Shown here piece by piece: positions 10,779-18,996 of a stretch of 64,000 bases of DNA. The stretch comes from Gemmatimonas sp. (GTDB taxonomy: Bacteria > Gemmatimonadota > Gemmatimonadetes > Gemmatimonadales > Gemmatimonadaceae). Position 1 is the stretch's first letter. Every line of letters begins with the position of its first letter. Position numbers and translations under genes: made by a program. The notes under the pieces are model-generated. The model searched no databases. It worked only from the letters and a program-made list of their open reading frames with translations, and was not told where the DNA came from. The stretch covers positions 1 to 64,000 of the forward strand of contig JAABRL010000014.1 in NCBI GenBank assembly GCA_011390935.1, read 5' to 3'.

Positions 10779-11195
10779 ATGGGTTCCTCGCGCCTCGAGT
10801 GGTGCGTGGCGTCTGACGTGAGCGAGATCGATCCGATCGTCGCCGCCGTCACCAGCGCGTGCGTGGCCGCGGGATTTCCCGACAAGGCCTGCCGACTGAA
10901 CGTGCCCGTCGCCCTGACGGAGGCGATGGCCAACGCGATCATTCGTGGGAACGGCGGTGAGGTGTCGCGTTCGGTACGCGTGTGCGCACGGATCGACGAC
11001 GAGACCCTGTGCGTGGATGTGACCGACGAGGGCGCGGGCTTCGACGCGGACGCGGCGCGCGCCATGTGTCTCGATCCCGAGTGGATCGACCGCGAGGATG
11101 GACGCGGCGTGTTCCTCATGTACGCGCTCATGGACAAGGTCGAGACGTGGTGTGACCAGGGTCATACCGTACGGCTGGTGTTGCGCCGGTCATGA
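10779..11195 (+). CDS. GHKL ATPase, RsbW/SpoIIAB-like anti-sigma/serine kinase
   Basis: LTEAMANAIIRGN (N box), VTDEGAGFD (G1), DGRGVFLMYALMDKVE. Confidence 0.85.
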   Translation: MGSSRLEWCVASDVSEIDPIVAAVTSACVAAGFPDKACRLNVPVALTEAMANAIIRGNGGEVSRSVRVCARIDDETLCVDVTDEGAGFDADAARAMCLDPEWIDREDGRGVFLMYALMDKVETWCDQGHTVRLVLRRS

Positions 11196-12931
11196 ACGCC
11201 TTGGGCGCCGTCCTGGCCGCCTACGGTGCGGCGTCAGGACGTGACGCGGCGCTGTGGGAATGGCGTGTTGCCGATCAGTCGCCAGCGCTGCTCGCTGCCA
11301 CGAGCGCGTCGTGCGTCGTCGCGCACACGCCGCCCTCGGGAGCGATCGATGATATCCCGCAGTGGGCGGCTGCGCGCGGCTGGCGCGCGATCAATGTCCA
11401 GGCACCCTCTTTGGCCGCATGGCTCGTCACCGCGCCCGCGCCGGCCGTGGGAAATGACCTGACCATCGCGAGTGCGGACGATCGTGTGGATGGCCTCGAT
11501 CTGCTCATGGCCGACGTCATGCCGCACCTGCGACGTCTCATTCGCGAACGGGATGGCGCGACGTACGAGCTGGCGGAGCGGTACGAAGAGATCAGCCTGC
11601 TCTACGCCATCGGCGAGCTGCTCGGCAGCGGTGCGTCCGTGGAGTCGGTCGCCAACACCGTCTTGCGTGAACTCGGGCAGACCGTTGGGGCCCCGCGTGG
11701 TGCGCTGCTGCTGCACGATCCCGCGCGCGACGTGCTGTATCCGGTCGCGCTCATGGGCATCGGACAGTCGTGTGCCACCACGGTGTCGGTGCACGATCCG
11801 CAGCTCCTGGCGTCGCGCGCCTTTCGCACCGGCGACGCATGCACCGAAGCGGGAGGCGCCATCGCGCGAGCCAGCGCCCCGCTGCTTGCTGGTGATGGTG
11901 GTCCGGTGCTCGCGGTGCCCATTCGCCGGGCATCGGCGGCCGGCGGCGCGTCGCTTGGCACGTTGCTGCTCGCCGGCCGCGCGGGCGATGCACCGTTCAC
12001 GGCTGGCGACCGCAAGCTGGTTACGGCCATCGCGTCGCAGGTCGGCACTGCGCTGCACAATGCGCGACTCGTGCGAGCCGAGCTCGAGCAGGAACAGCTG
12101 GCGCGCGAAATGCGCCTCGCGCATGAAATGCAGCTCAAGCTGCTGCCGTCACCGGGTGTGGTTGGCCCCGAGGCGCACGCCGCCGCGCGCGTCGTGCCGG
12201 CCGAAAGTGTGGGGGGCGACTTCTACCTGCTCGCGCGCCTCGATGCCGATCGCACCGGCGTCGTCATCGGCGACGTGTCCGGGCACGGCTATCAGGCGGC
12301 GCTCGTGATGGCGTTGGCGATGAGCGCGACGGCCATTCACGTGCAGGCGGTCATCGATCCGGGCGTCGCGCTCGAAGCGGTCCGTCGGTCCCTGGCGGAC
12401 GAACTCGAGAGCACCGAGATGTCGATCACGCTGTTCTACGGCGTGATCGATGATGCCTCCGGTGCGCTTCGCTACGCGAATGCAGGGCACCCGCACGCGT
12501 TCGTGTTGCGCGCCGATGGCGAGGTGGTGCGACTGCCGGCGCATGTGCCACCGCTTGGCTTTGGCGAAGCGGCGTTGAGCGGGAGCGTGATGGCGTGGTC
12601 GTCCGGTGATCGACTGCTGCTCTTCACCGATGGCGTACCGGACGCCCGGAACGCGCTCGGTGAGCGGTTGGGCGAGGCACCGGTGCTGGCCGCGGCCACG
12701 TCCGTGCCGTCGATCCTGCGACAGGAGGCCGACGCCGCACCAAGTCTCTCCGCCCGCACCATGCAGGCGATCTACGACACGGTGCGGAGCTTTGCCGGCG
12801 ACACGCCGTTCCTCGATGATCTGGCGGTGGTCGTTGTGGACCGCGTGCCGGTGAGCGCGGGCCGCGTGGTGGATACGCCGCGTGACCAGGTGGCCGTGCG
12901 GCGCTCGCACAGCGCTGCCGCAGGCGCCTGA
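11192..12931 (+). CDS. GAF + PP2C-type serine phosphatase (RsbU/SpoIIE-like)
   Basis: GAF-like region then LLPSPGVVGPEAHAAARVVPAESVGGDFYLLARLD...GVVIGDVSGHGYQAALVMALA...LLFTDGVPDARN; overlaps RsbW-like gene by ATGA. Confidence 0.9.
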   Translation: MNALGAVLAAYGAASGRDAALWEWRVADQSPALLAATSASCVVAHTPPSGAIDDIPQWAAARGWRAINVQAPSLAAWLVTAPAPAVGNDLTIASADDRVDGLDLLMADVMPHLRRLIRERDGATYELAERYEEISLLYAIGELLGSGASVESVANTVLRELGQTVGAPRGALLLHDPARDVLYPVALMGIGQSCATTVSVHDPQLLASRAFRTGDACTEAGGAIARASAPLLAGDGGPVLAVPIRRASAAGGASLGTLLLAGRAGDAPFTAGDRKLVTAIASQVGTALHNARLVRAELEQEQLAREMRLAHEMQLKLLPSPGVVGPEAHAAARVVPAESVGGDFYLLARLDADRTGVVIGDVSGHGYQAALVMALAMSATAIHVQAVIDPGVALEAVRRSLADELESTEMSITLFYGVIDDASGALRYANAGHPHAFVLRADGEVVRLPAHVPPLGFGEAALSGSVMAWSSGDRLLLFTDGVPDARNALGERLGEAPVLAAATSVPSILRQEADAAPSLSARTMQAIYDTVRSFAGDTPFLDDLAVVVVDRVPVSAGRVVDTPRDQVAVRRSHSAAAGA

Positions 12932-12943
12932 CCGCATGGCACC

Positions 12944-13795
12944 ATGACGTCACGATCCGGCGCCGGTCCGCGTCTGCCGCAACCGCGCAAGCGGCTCGGT
13001 CAGCACTTTCTCCACGACGTGCGCGCCCTCGAAGCGATCATCGATGCCCTCGGTCCACTGGCCGGGCGCACCGTCGTGGAGATCGGGCCCGGTCGCGGCG
13101 CCCTCACGGAGCGGCTCGCGGGACGTGCTGGTCGTGTCGTTGCCGTGGAGCTCGATCGTGATCTGGCCGCGGGGCTTCGCGTGGAGTATGCGTTGCGTCC
13201 GCATGTGCGGATTGTCGAGGCCGATGTGCTCGATGTATCGCTCGGTGCGCTGGCCGAGGGACCGTATGTGCTGGCCGGCAACGTGCCGTATTACATCACC
13301 ACGCCCATTCTCTTCCACGCGCTCGAACACCCCCGCCCGGACGTCGCGGTGTATCTCGTGCAGAAGGAAGTCGCCGATCGCATGGCGGCGGTCCCCGGCA
13401 GCAAGGTGTACGGGGCGCTCAGCGTGAATCTGCAGGCGTTTGTGAAAGTGCGCTTCATGCGTGCTGTGGGGCCGCGCAGCTTCAATCCGCCGCCCGCCGT
13501 GGAGTCGGCAATCGTCCAGGTTGTGCCGCGCGAGACGCCAGCCATCGAACCGCTGCATGAACGCGCCTTTCGCACGTTCGTGATCGGTGCGTTCGGCCTG
13601 CGGCGCAAGCAGATGCTGCGCGTGCTGCGTACCCTCACAGGACTCGACGCGAGCGAGTGTCGGTCGTTGCTCGAGGGTTGCGACATCGATCCGATGGCGC
13701 GCCCCGAAACGCTTTCGTGCGACGACTTCGCGCGCCTCGTTCGCGCACTCGCCGCCCGCAGCACGCCGCCCGAACCCGAAACGGCGTCCGGCTGA
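12944..13795 (+). CDS. rsmA: 16S rRNA dimethyladenosine transferase
   Basis: RLGQHFLHDVRALEAII...VVEIGPGRGALTERL...LAGNVPYYITTPILF. Confidence 0.95.
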   Translation: MTSRSGAGPRLPQPRKRLGQHFLHDVRALEAIIDALGPLAGRTVVEIGPGRGALTERLAGRAGRVVAVELDRDLAAGLRVEYALRPHVRIVEADVLDVSLGALAEGPYVLAGNVPYYITTPILFHALEHPRPDVAVYLVQKEVADRMAAVPGSKVYGALSVNLQAFVKVRFMRAVGPRSFNPPPAVESAIVQVVPRETPAIEPLHERAFRTFVIGAFGLRRKQMLRVLRTLTGLDASECRSLLEGCDIDPMARPETLSCDDFARLVRALAARSTPPEPETASG

Positions 13796-13816
13796 TCGTC
13801 GTGCGTGACGTCGCCG

Positions 13817-14458
13817 CTAGTCGGCGCGATTGGTCAGCGCGAACGACAAGCCCTCGAGCTCCATCGCCATGTTCACCGTCTTTACGGCAATCTGCGACGG
13901 CACATGCAGCTGTGTGGGCGCGAAGTTGAGGATGGCACGAATGCCGGCCTCGACGATGCGATCGACGACATCCTGTGCGTCGTCCGACGGGATGGCCAGT
14001 ACGGCAATATCCACACGTTGCGACTGCACATCGGCCGGCAGCTGCGCGATGTCACGCACCGTGGCATCGCCCCACGCGCGCCCGATCTTGTCGGGATTCT
14101 TGTCGTACACGCCCACGACCTGAAAGCCGCGCTGACGGAAGCCGCGGTATTCGGCCAGCGCCGAGCCGATCTTGCCGGCGCCCACAATGACGACCTGCCA
14201 GGCGTGGCCGAGTCCCAGAATCTCACGCAATCGCACCGTGAGTTCGTGCACGGGATAGCCCAGCCCGCGCTTGCCGAAGGAGCCGAAGAACGACAGGTCC
14301 TTGCGCACCTGGGCGGGCGTGGTGAGGCAGAGATGGGCAAGCGCGTCGCTGGACGCCGTGGCCTGTCCGCTCCCATCGAGTTCCTCCAGGTAGCGGAGGT
14401 ACATGGACAAGCGGCGGACCGTGGAGTCGGCGATGCGTTTGGTCGTTGGGTGGGTCAT
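13817..14458 (-). CDS. rex: redox-sensing transcriptional repressor Rex
   Basis: TVRRLSMYLRYLEEL...LAHLCLTTPAQVRKDLSFFGSFGKRGLGYPV, VVIVGAGKIGSALAEYRGFRQRGFQVVGVYDKNPDKIG. Confidence 0.96.
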   Translation of the reverse strand: MTHPTTKRIADSTVRRLSMYLRYLEELDGSGQATASSDALAHLCLTTPAQVRKDLSFFGSFGKRGLGYPVHELTVRLREILGLGHAWQVVIVGAGKIGSALAEYRGFRQRGFQVVGVYDKNPDKIGRAWGDATVRDIAQLPADVQSQRVDIAVLAIPSDDAQDVVDRIVEAGIRAILNFAPTQLHVPSQIAVKTVNMAMELEGLSFALTNRAD

Positions 14459-14466
14459 GGGGCGGC

Positions 14467-14484
14467 TTGTGAAATGTTTCACAA
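14467..14484. promoter_or_regulatory. Rex operator (ROP) upstream of rex
   Basis: TTGTGAAATGTTTCACAA, a perfect TTGTGAA-N4-TTCACAA palindrome 8 nt upstream of the rex start. Confidence 0.9.
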
Positions 14485-14533
14485 AGCTAGGCAGCCGCGC
14501 GCCGGGATTCCAGCCGCGCGCTACTTTGCCCTC

Positions 14534-15541
14534 ATGTCTCTCCCTGAGCCGCGCCGCGCTGGCGCCCCGTTGCGAGCACTCGATGAGGTGGTCGAGCGCC
14601 TCGGTGCCCCCACCGCGCGTGTCGCGCCCAAGGCCACCTCGCTCTCGGCGCGGGCGGCCCAGCTGCTCGCCGACGGTCCCTGCGACCCGCACACACTCAT
14701 GCGGATCGTGTGCGGCGTAGACCGCCTGCAGGTGGACGCCGCGGCACGCATGGCCGACGTGTTGCTCGGCAGCCGCCCGGAGTTCGTCCAGCTCGATGAC
14801 GATCGTTGGGCGCTCGTGCACGACGGGCAGGTGGTGCAGCGCCCCACGACGCGTGCGCCGCGGGAGGTGGAGCCGGTGGCCGCGCGCGAGGTGCCGGCCG
14901 ATCCGCTGCGCCTCGATACCATGCGCTTCGCCGTCGTCGATGTCGAGACCACGGGCTCGCAGCCCGGACTGTGGGATCGCGTCACGGAGATCGCGATCGT
15001 GCCGGTGGACGGCGGACGCGTGGGCGATCCCTGGGCGCAGCTCGTGCAGCCGGGGCGCAGCATTCCGCCCATGATCACGGCGCTCACCGGCATCAGCGAT
15101 GCCATGGTTGCCGATGCACCGCCCTTTGGTGCGATTGCCGATGCGGTGACCGAGCGGCTGGAGGGGCGCGTGTTCACGGCGCACAATGCACGCTTTGATC
15201 ATCGCTTCGTGGAGTCGGAGCTGTCGCGCACGCACGGGCTGCGGCTCGACGGCACGGCCCTGTGCACCGTACGTCTCACGCGCCGACTCGTGCCCGCGCT
15301 CACCCGCCGCTCGCTCGATCGCGTCTGTGCGTACTTTGGCGTGCGTATCGATGGTCGGCATCGTGCCGGAGGCGACGCCCTCGCCACCGCGCAGGTGCTC
15401 GTACGTCTGCTCGGCATTGCCGCCGACCGCGGCATCGAGCGCTGGCCGGATCTCATGACCACACTGTCTGCGTCGGCCGGCCGCACCTCGGCTCGTCGGC
15501 GCGCACTGCCCACTTCCGCACACGAGGATCTCGACGCGTGA
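14534..15541 (+). CDS. DnaQ-like 3'-5' exonuclease (DEDD family)
   Basis: FAVVDVETTGSQPGLWDRVTEIAIV (ExoI), FTAHNARFDHRFVESE (ExoII), HRAGGDALATAQVLVRL (ExoIII). Confidence 0.9.
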   Translation: MSLPEPRRAGAPLRALDEVVERLGAPTARVAPKATSLSARAAQLLADGPCDPHTLMRIVCGVDRLQVDAAARMADVLLGSRPEFVQLDDDRWALVHDGQVVQRPTTRAPREVEPVAAREVPADPLRLDTMRFAVVDVETTGSQPGLWDRVTEIAIVPVDGGRVGDPWAQLVQPGRSIPPMITALTGISDAMVADAPPFGAIADAVTERLEGRVFTAHNARFDHRFVESELSRTHGLRLDGTALCTVRLTRRLVPALTRRSLDRVCAYFGVRIDGRHRAGGDALATAQVLVRLLGIAADRGIERWPDLMTTLSASAGRTSARRRALPTSAHEDLDA

Positions 15542-16440
15542 CCGCTCCGACTCCGCTCGTTCAATCCCGGCAGCTTGGCCGGTGGCGTCTGCACGCCATT
15601 CAGGCCGGTGGCCAGCAACTCGACGGTGGCGCCATGTTCGGCGTGGTGCCGAAGGTGCTCTGGGAACGCCGTCTGCCTGCCGATGCCCGCAATCGCATTC
15701 CGCTCGGCATGCGCTGCCTGCTCGTGGAGCACGATGATGGCCTGATCCTCATCGATACCGGCTCGGGCAACAAGGAAACCACCAAGTTTCACGACATTTA
15801 TGCCATCGAGAATGCCGGGGCGGATGGTCGCACGATGCTCGAGGACGGGCTGTCGGCGCTGGGGTTCCGGCCAGAGGACGTGTCACTCGTGATCAATACC
15901 CATCTGCACTTCGATCACGCTGGTGGCAATACGTGGCGGACGCCGGGGGGCGGCGTGGAAGCGGCGTTCCCGAACGCGCGGTACGTCGTCCAGCGCGGCG
16001 AGATGGAGTGGGCCACCCACACCAACGAGCGCACGGCGGCGAGCTATTTCGGCGCCAACTGGGACGCGATCGTGGCGGCGGGGCGCTTCGATCTGGTGGA
16101 TGGCGAGCCCGAGCTGCGCCCGGGGGTTCGTCTGCGCCGGACGCCGGGGCATACGCCGCATCACCAGAGTGTGGTGCTCACGAGCGGCGGGGAGACGGCG
16201 GTGTTTCTGGGCGACGTGACACCCACGGCCTGGCATCTGCCGCTGCCGTGGATCATGGGGTACGACGTGGAGCCGCTGGTGACGCTGGAGTCGAAGCGAT
16301 CGTTGCTGTCGGAGGCCGCGGCCGAGCAGTGGCTGCTGGTGTTCGAGCACGACGCCCACACCGCGTGGGGGCACATTGCGCACGACGGGAAGAGCTACCA
16401 GCTGACGTCGCCGGACGGCAAGTCGTCGTCAGGGGGTTGA
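15538..16440 (+). CDS. MBL-fold metallo-hydrolase
   Basis: VINTHLHFDHAGGNTW, RTPGHTPHHQSVVL, AVFLGDVTPTAWHLPLPW; GTG start overlaps the previous stop codon. Confidence 0.9.
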   Translation: MTAPTPLVQSRQLGRWRLHAIQAGGQQLDGGAMFGVVPKVLWERRLPADARNRIPLGMRCLLVEHDDGLILIDTGSGNKETTKFHDIYAIENAGADGRTMLEDGLSALGFRPEDVSLVINTHLHFDHAGGNTWRTPGGGVEAAFPNARYVVQRGEMEWATHTNERTAASYFGANWDAIVAAGRFDLVDGEPELRPGVRLRRTPGHTPHHQSVVLTSGGETAVFLGDVTPTAWHLPLPWIMGYDVEPLVTLESKRSLLSEAAAEQWLLVFEHDAHTAWGHIAHDGKSYQLTSPDGKSSSGG

Positions 16441-16464
16441 CCTCCGCGCTCGGTCGCCTAGGTT
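16437..16464 (+). promoter_or_regulatory. candidate sigma70 promoter for the infC leader
   Basis: TTGACC (16437-16442), 16-nt spacer, TAGGTT (16459-16464). Confidence 0.45.
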
Positions 16465-16468
16465 ACAC

Positions 16469-16667
16469 CTGTTGGTGAACAGACAACTCGTCAAGTAGGG
16501 TGGCTGACCGGCCGCCCTCACCCCTTGGCCTGGTGCTCGCTCCGCGAGCCGATGAGCTGACGGCGTCCTCAGTGCGCGCACGGCGTAACTCTCGGAGTGT
16601 TCGAGGGCGAGCCGTGTCTTGTGTCGCAACGCGGACTCCGTTTACGGGGTTCGCGTTTTTGATTTTT
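16469..16667 (+). promoter_or_regulatory. structured infC leader ending in a terminator-like hairpin (candidate attenuator)
   Basis: Successive hairpins 16469-16482, 16497-16518, 16535-16549, 16579-16616, then 11-bp stem 16630-16640/16645-16655 with TTTA loop followed by TTTTTGATTTTT. Confidence 0.65.
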
Positions 16668-16689
16668 CCTACTTGAAGGAGCTCGGCGT

Positions 16690-17208
16690 ATCCAGGATTC
16701 CACGAAGCGTCCGCCACGGGTGAACCGGCAGATCCGGATCAGCCCCGTCCGCGTGATCGCGGCCGACGGCAGTCAGTTGGGCATCATGGAAGTCGATGCG
16801 GCGCTCGCGAGCGCGGTCGAGCAGGGGCTTGACCTGGTCGAGGTTGCCCCGATGGCTCGCCCGCCCGTGGTTCGCATCATGGATTACGGCAAGTTCAAGT
16901 TTGAAACGGCCAAGCAGGCTCGGCTGGCAAAGAAGAAGCAGCACGTCATCCATCTGAAGGAGGTCAAGTACCGCCCCGGGATCGACGAGCATGACTTTGT
17001 CACCAAGACGCGCAACGCCAAGCGGTTCATCGAGGAAGGCAACAAGGTCAAGGTCACCCTGATGTTTCGTGGGCGACAGATTACCCACCCCGAGCTTGGA
17101 CGGGCGGTGGTGGACCGGGTGGCGGCTGAGCTGGCGGAGATCGCCAAGGTCGAGAGCCACCCGCTGATGGAAGGACGTTCCCTGACGATGATTCTCGCGC
17201 CGAAATAA
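16690..17208 (+). CDS. infC: translation initiation factor IF-3 (probable ATC start)
   Basis: ATC at 16690 in frame, AAGGAG at 16676-16681 with 8-nt spacing; (I/M)[38 protein letters not shown]...[18 protein letters not shown]. The ORF track's GTG at 16720 lacks an SD. Confidence 0.9.
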   Translation: MQDSTKRPPRVNRQIRISPVRVIAADGSQLGIMEVDAALASAVEQGLDLVEVAPMARPPVVRIMDYGKFKFETAKQARLAKKKQHVIHLKEVKYRPGIDEHDFVTKTRNAKRFIEEGNKVKVTLMFRGRQITHPELGRAVVDRVAAELAEIAKVESHPLMEGRSLTMILAPK

Positions 17209-17230
17209 GGCGTCGATCGTCGATATTCGT

Positions 17231-17248
17231 CACCCGGCGTTCCGGGTG
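17231..17248 (+). repeat. hairpin in infC-rpmI intergenic region
   Basis: CACCCGG-CGTT-CCGGGTG perfect 7-bp stem. Confidence 0.55.
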
Positions 17249-17276
17249 GCCACCCGTAGCAACCGAGCGAGCAGCA

Positions 17277-17474
17277 ATGCCCAAAATGAAATCTCACAGC
17301 GGCGCCAAGAAGCGCTTCACCGTGACGGGCACGGGGAAGATTCGGCGTCTGAAGGCGAACAAGAGCCACATCCTCACCAAGAAGGATTCGAAGCGTAAGC
17401 GCGGTCTGCGTCGGGCCACGTATGTGGAGACGGCCGGTGAGATCAAGCGAATCAAGCGTCTCATTCTTGCCTGA
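17277..17474 (+). CDS. rpmI: 50S ribosomal protein L35
   Basis: [45 protein letters not shown]. Confidence 0.97.
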   Translation: MPKMKSHSGAKKRFTVTGTGKIRRLKANKSHILTKKDSKRKRGLRRATYVETAGEIKRIKRLILA

Positions 17475-17486
17475 GGATTACTCACT

Positions 17487-17855
17487 ATGCCCCGCGTCAA
17501 ATCCAACGTCGTTCGCCTCAAGCGCAAGAAGCAGATCCTCAAGGCCGCCCGTGGCGCCTTCGGTGGACGCAGCAAGCTCTGGAAGGCTGCCAAGGAAACC
17601 GTCGAGCGCGGCTGGCGCTACGCGTATCGCGATCGCAAGAATCGCAAGCGCGAGTTCCGCCGTCTCTGGATCGTGCGCATCAACGCGGCGGCCCATCTCA
17701 ACGGCTTGAACTACAGCCATTTCATGAACGGCTTGCAGAAGGCCGGTATCGAGATCGATCGCAAGAATCTGGCCGATCTGGCCGTGCGTGACCCGCAGGC
17801 GTTTACGCAGCTGGCCGATCGGGCCCGCGAAGCGCTGGCGCTGCAGGCCGCCTGA
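17487..17855 (+). CDS. rplT: 50S ribosomal protein L20
   Basis: [62 protein letters not shown]. Confidence 0.97.
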   Translation: MPRVKSNVVRLKRKKQILKAARGAFGGRSKLWKAAKETVERGWRYAYRDRKNRKREFRRLWIVRINAAAHLNGLNYSHFMNGLQKAGIEIDRKNLADLAVRDPQAFTQLADRAREALALQAA

Positions 17856-17870
17856 GTTCGCATCGACAAC

Positions 17871-17912
17871 ACGGGCGGCTCCCGCGCGTTCGCGCGTGGG
17901 GCCGCCCGTTTG
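17871..17912 (+). terminator. intrinsic terminator downstream of rplT
   Basis: ACGGGCGGC...CGCG-TTCG-CGCG...GCCGCCCGT followed by TT; long GC-rich stem. Confidence 0.7.
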
Positions 17913-17982
17913 CGTCGGTGCCCATCACCGTCGCCATCCGCACATCCGTTCCCGTCAACGCCACCCGTTTCCCGGATTCTCC

Positions 17983-18996
17983 GTGACGCTGGACGAGTTT
18001 CTCGAGGCCTGCCGGCGACTCGCCGACGAGGCGCCCGCTCGCATTGCGCTGGCCGCCTCGCCCGCCGAGTTCGCCGATGTGCGCACGCAGTTGGTTGGTC
18101 GCAAGCAGGGTCGACTGGCCGATCTCATGACGCAGCTCGCCACGTTGCCGCCCGATGCGCGACGGGACGCGGGACGCGCCATCAATGACGTCAAGAGCAC
18201 GATCGAGCAGCTGCTCGACGAGCGGGAAGCGAGCGTGAGGGCGGCGACGCGCGCCGACGGTGCGCTCGACCTGTCCATGCCGTCCCGTCGTCGGTGGAAG
18301 GGATCGTTGCATCCGGTCACGCTCGTGATCGACGAAATCGCCGAGATCTTCCGCGAACTCGGCTTCACGATCGCGCTCGGCCCCGAAGCCGAAACGGAGT
18401 TCTACAACTTCACCGCGCTCAACTTCCCGGCCGATCACCCGGCCATGGAGTTGCACGACACGTTGTACCTCGGCGAGGACACCCTGCTGCGCACCCACAC
18501 CTCCCCGGTGCAGGTGCGCACCCTGCAGCAGTACGCCCCACCGGTCCGCATACTCGCGCCCGGCAATGTGTACCGCCGTGATTTCTTCGACGCCACACAC
18601 GCACCCAGCTTCATGCAGCTCGAAGGGCTCGCCATCGACGAGGGTATCTCCTTCGTCGATCTCAAGGCCACGCTCTCGGAGTTCGCCCGTCGCTTCTACG
18701 GCAGCACACGTCGCGTCCGCTTCGGCCCGTCCTACTTTCCGTTCGTGGAGCCCGGCGCGCAGATGGATGTCGAGGTGGACCTCGGTGATGGCAAGGGCGT
18801 ACGATGGGTGGAGATTCTGGGCTGTGGCATGGTGCACCCCAACGTGCTCAGCGCCGCTGGCGTCGATAGTGAACGCTACACGGGCTGGGCGTTCGGCATG
18901 GGGCCGGCGCGCATTGCCATGTCGCGTCATGGCATTCCGGACATCCGCGTGCTGTACGATTCCGACGTCCGCTTTCTGGAGCAGTTCGCCCGATGA
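17983..18996 (+). CDS. pheS: phenylalanine-tRNA ligase alpha subunit
   Basis: HPVTLVIDEIAEIFRELGFTIALGPEAETEFYNFTALNFPADHPAMELHDTLYL...LLRTHTSPVQVRTL; GTG start. Confidence 0.96.
   Translation: MTLDEFLEACRRLADEAPARIALAASPAEFADVRTQLVGRKQGRLADLMTQLATLPPDARRDAGRAINDVKSTIEQLLDEREASVRAATRADGALDLSMPSRRRWKGSLHPVTLVIDEIAEIFRELGFTIALGPEAETEFYNFTALNFPADHPAMELHDTLYLGEDTLLRTHTSPVQVRTLQQYAPPVRILAPGNVYRRDFFDATHAPSFMQLEGLAIDEGISFVDLKATLSEFARRFYGSTRRVRFGPSYFPFVEPGAQMDVEVDLGDGKGVRWVEILGCGMVHPNVLSAAGVDSERYTGWAFGMGPARIAMSRHGIPDIRVLYDSDVRFLEQFAR

Noticed and set aside
13805-14533. Plus-strand ORF extension upstream of the DnaQ-like gene
   Set aside because: Antisense to rex; the DnaQ-like protein plausibly starts at ATG 14534.
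16495-16510. AGGGTGG sequence resembling a T-box core in the infC leader
   Set aside because: Not followed by the ACCGCG portion of the T-box, lies ~120 nt from the terminator, and is better explained as the arm of a local AGGGTGGC/GCCGCCCT hairpin.
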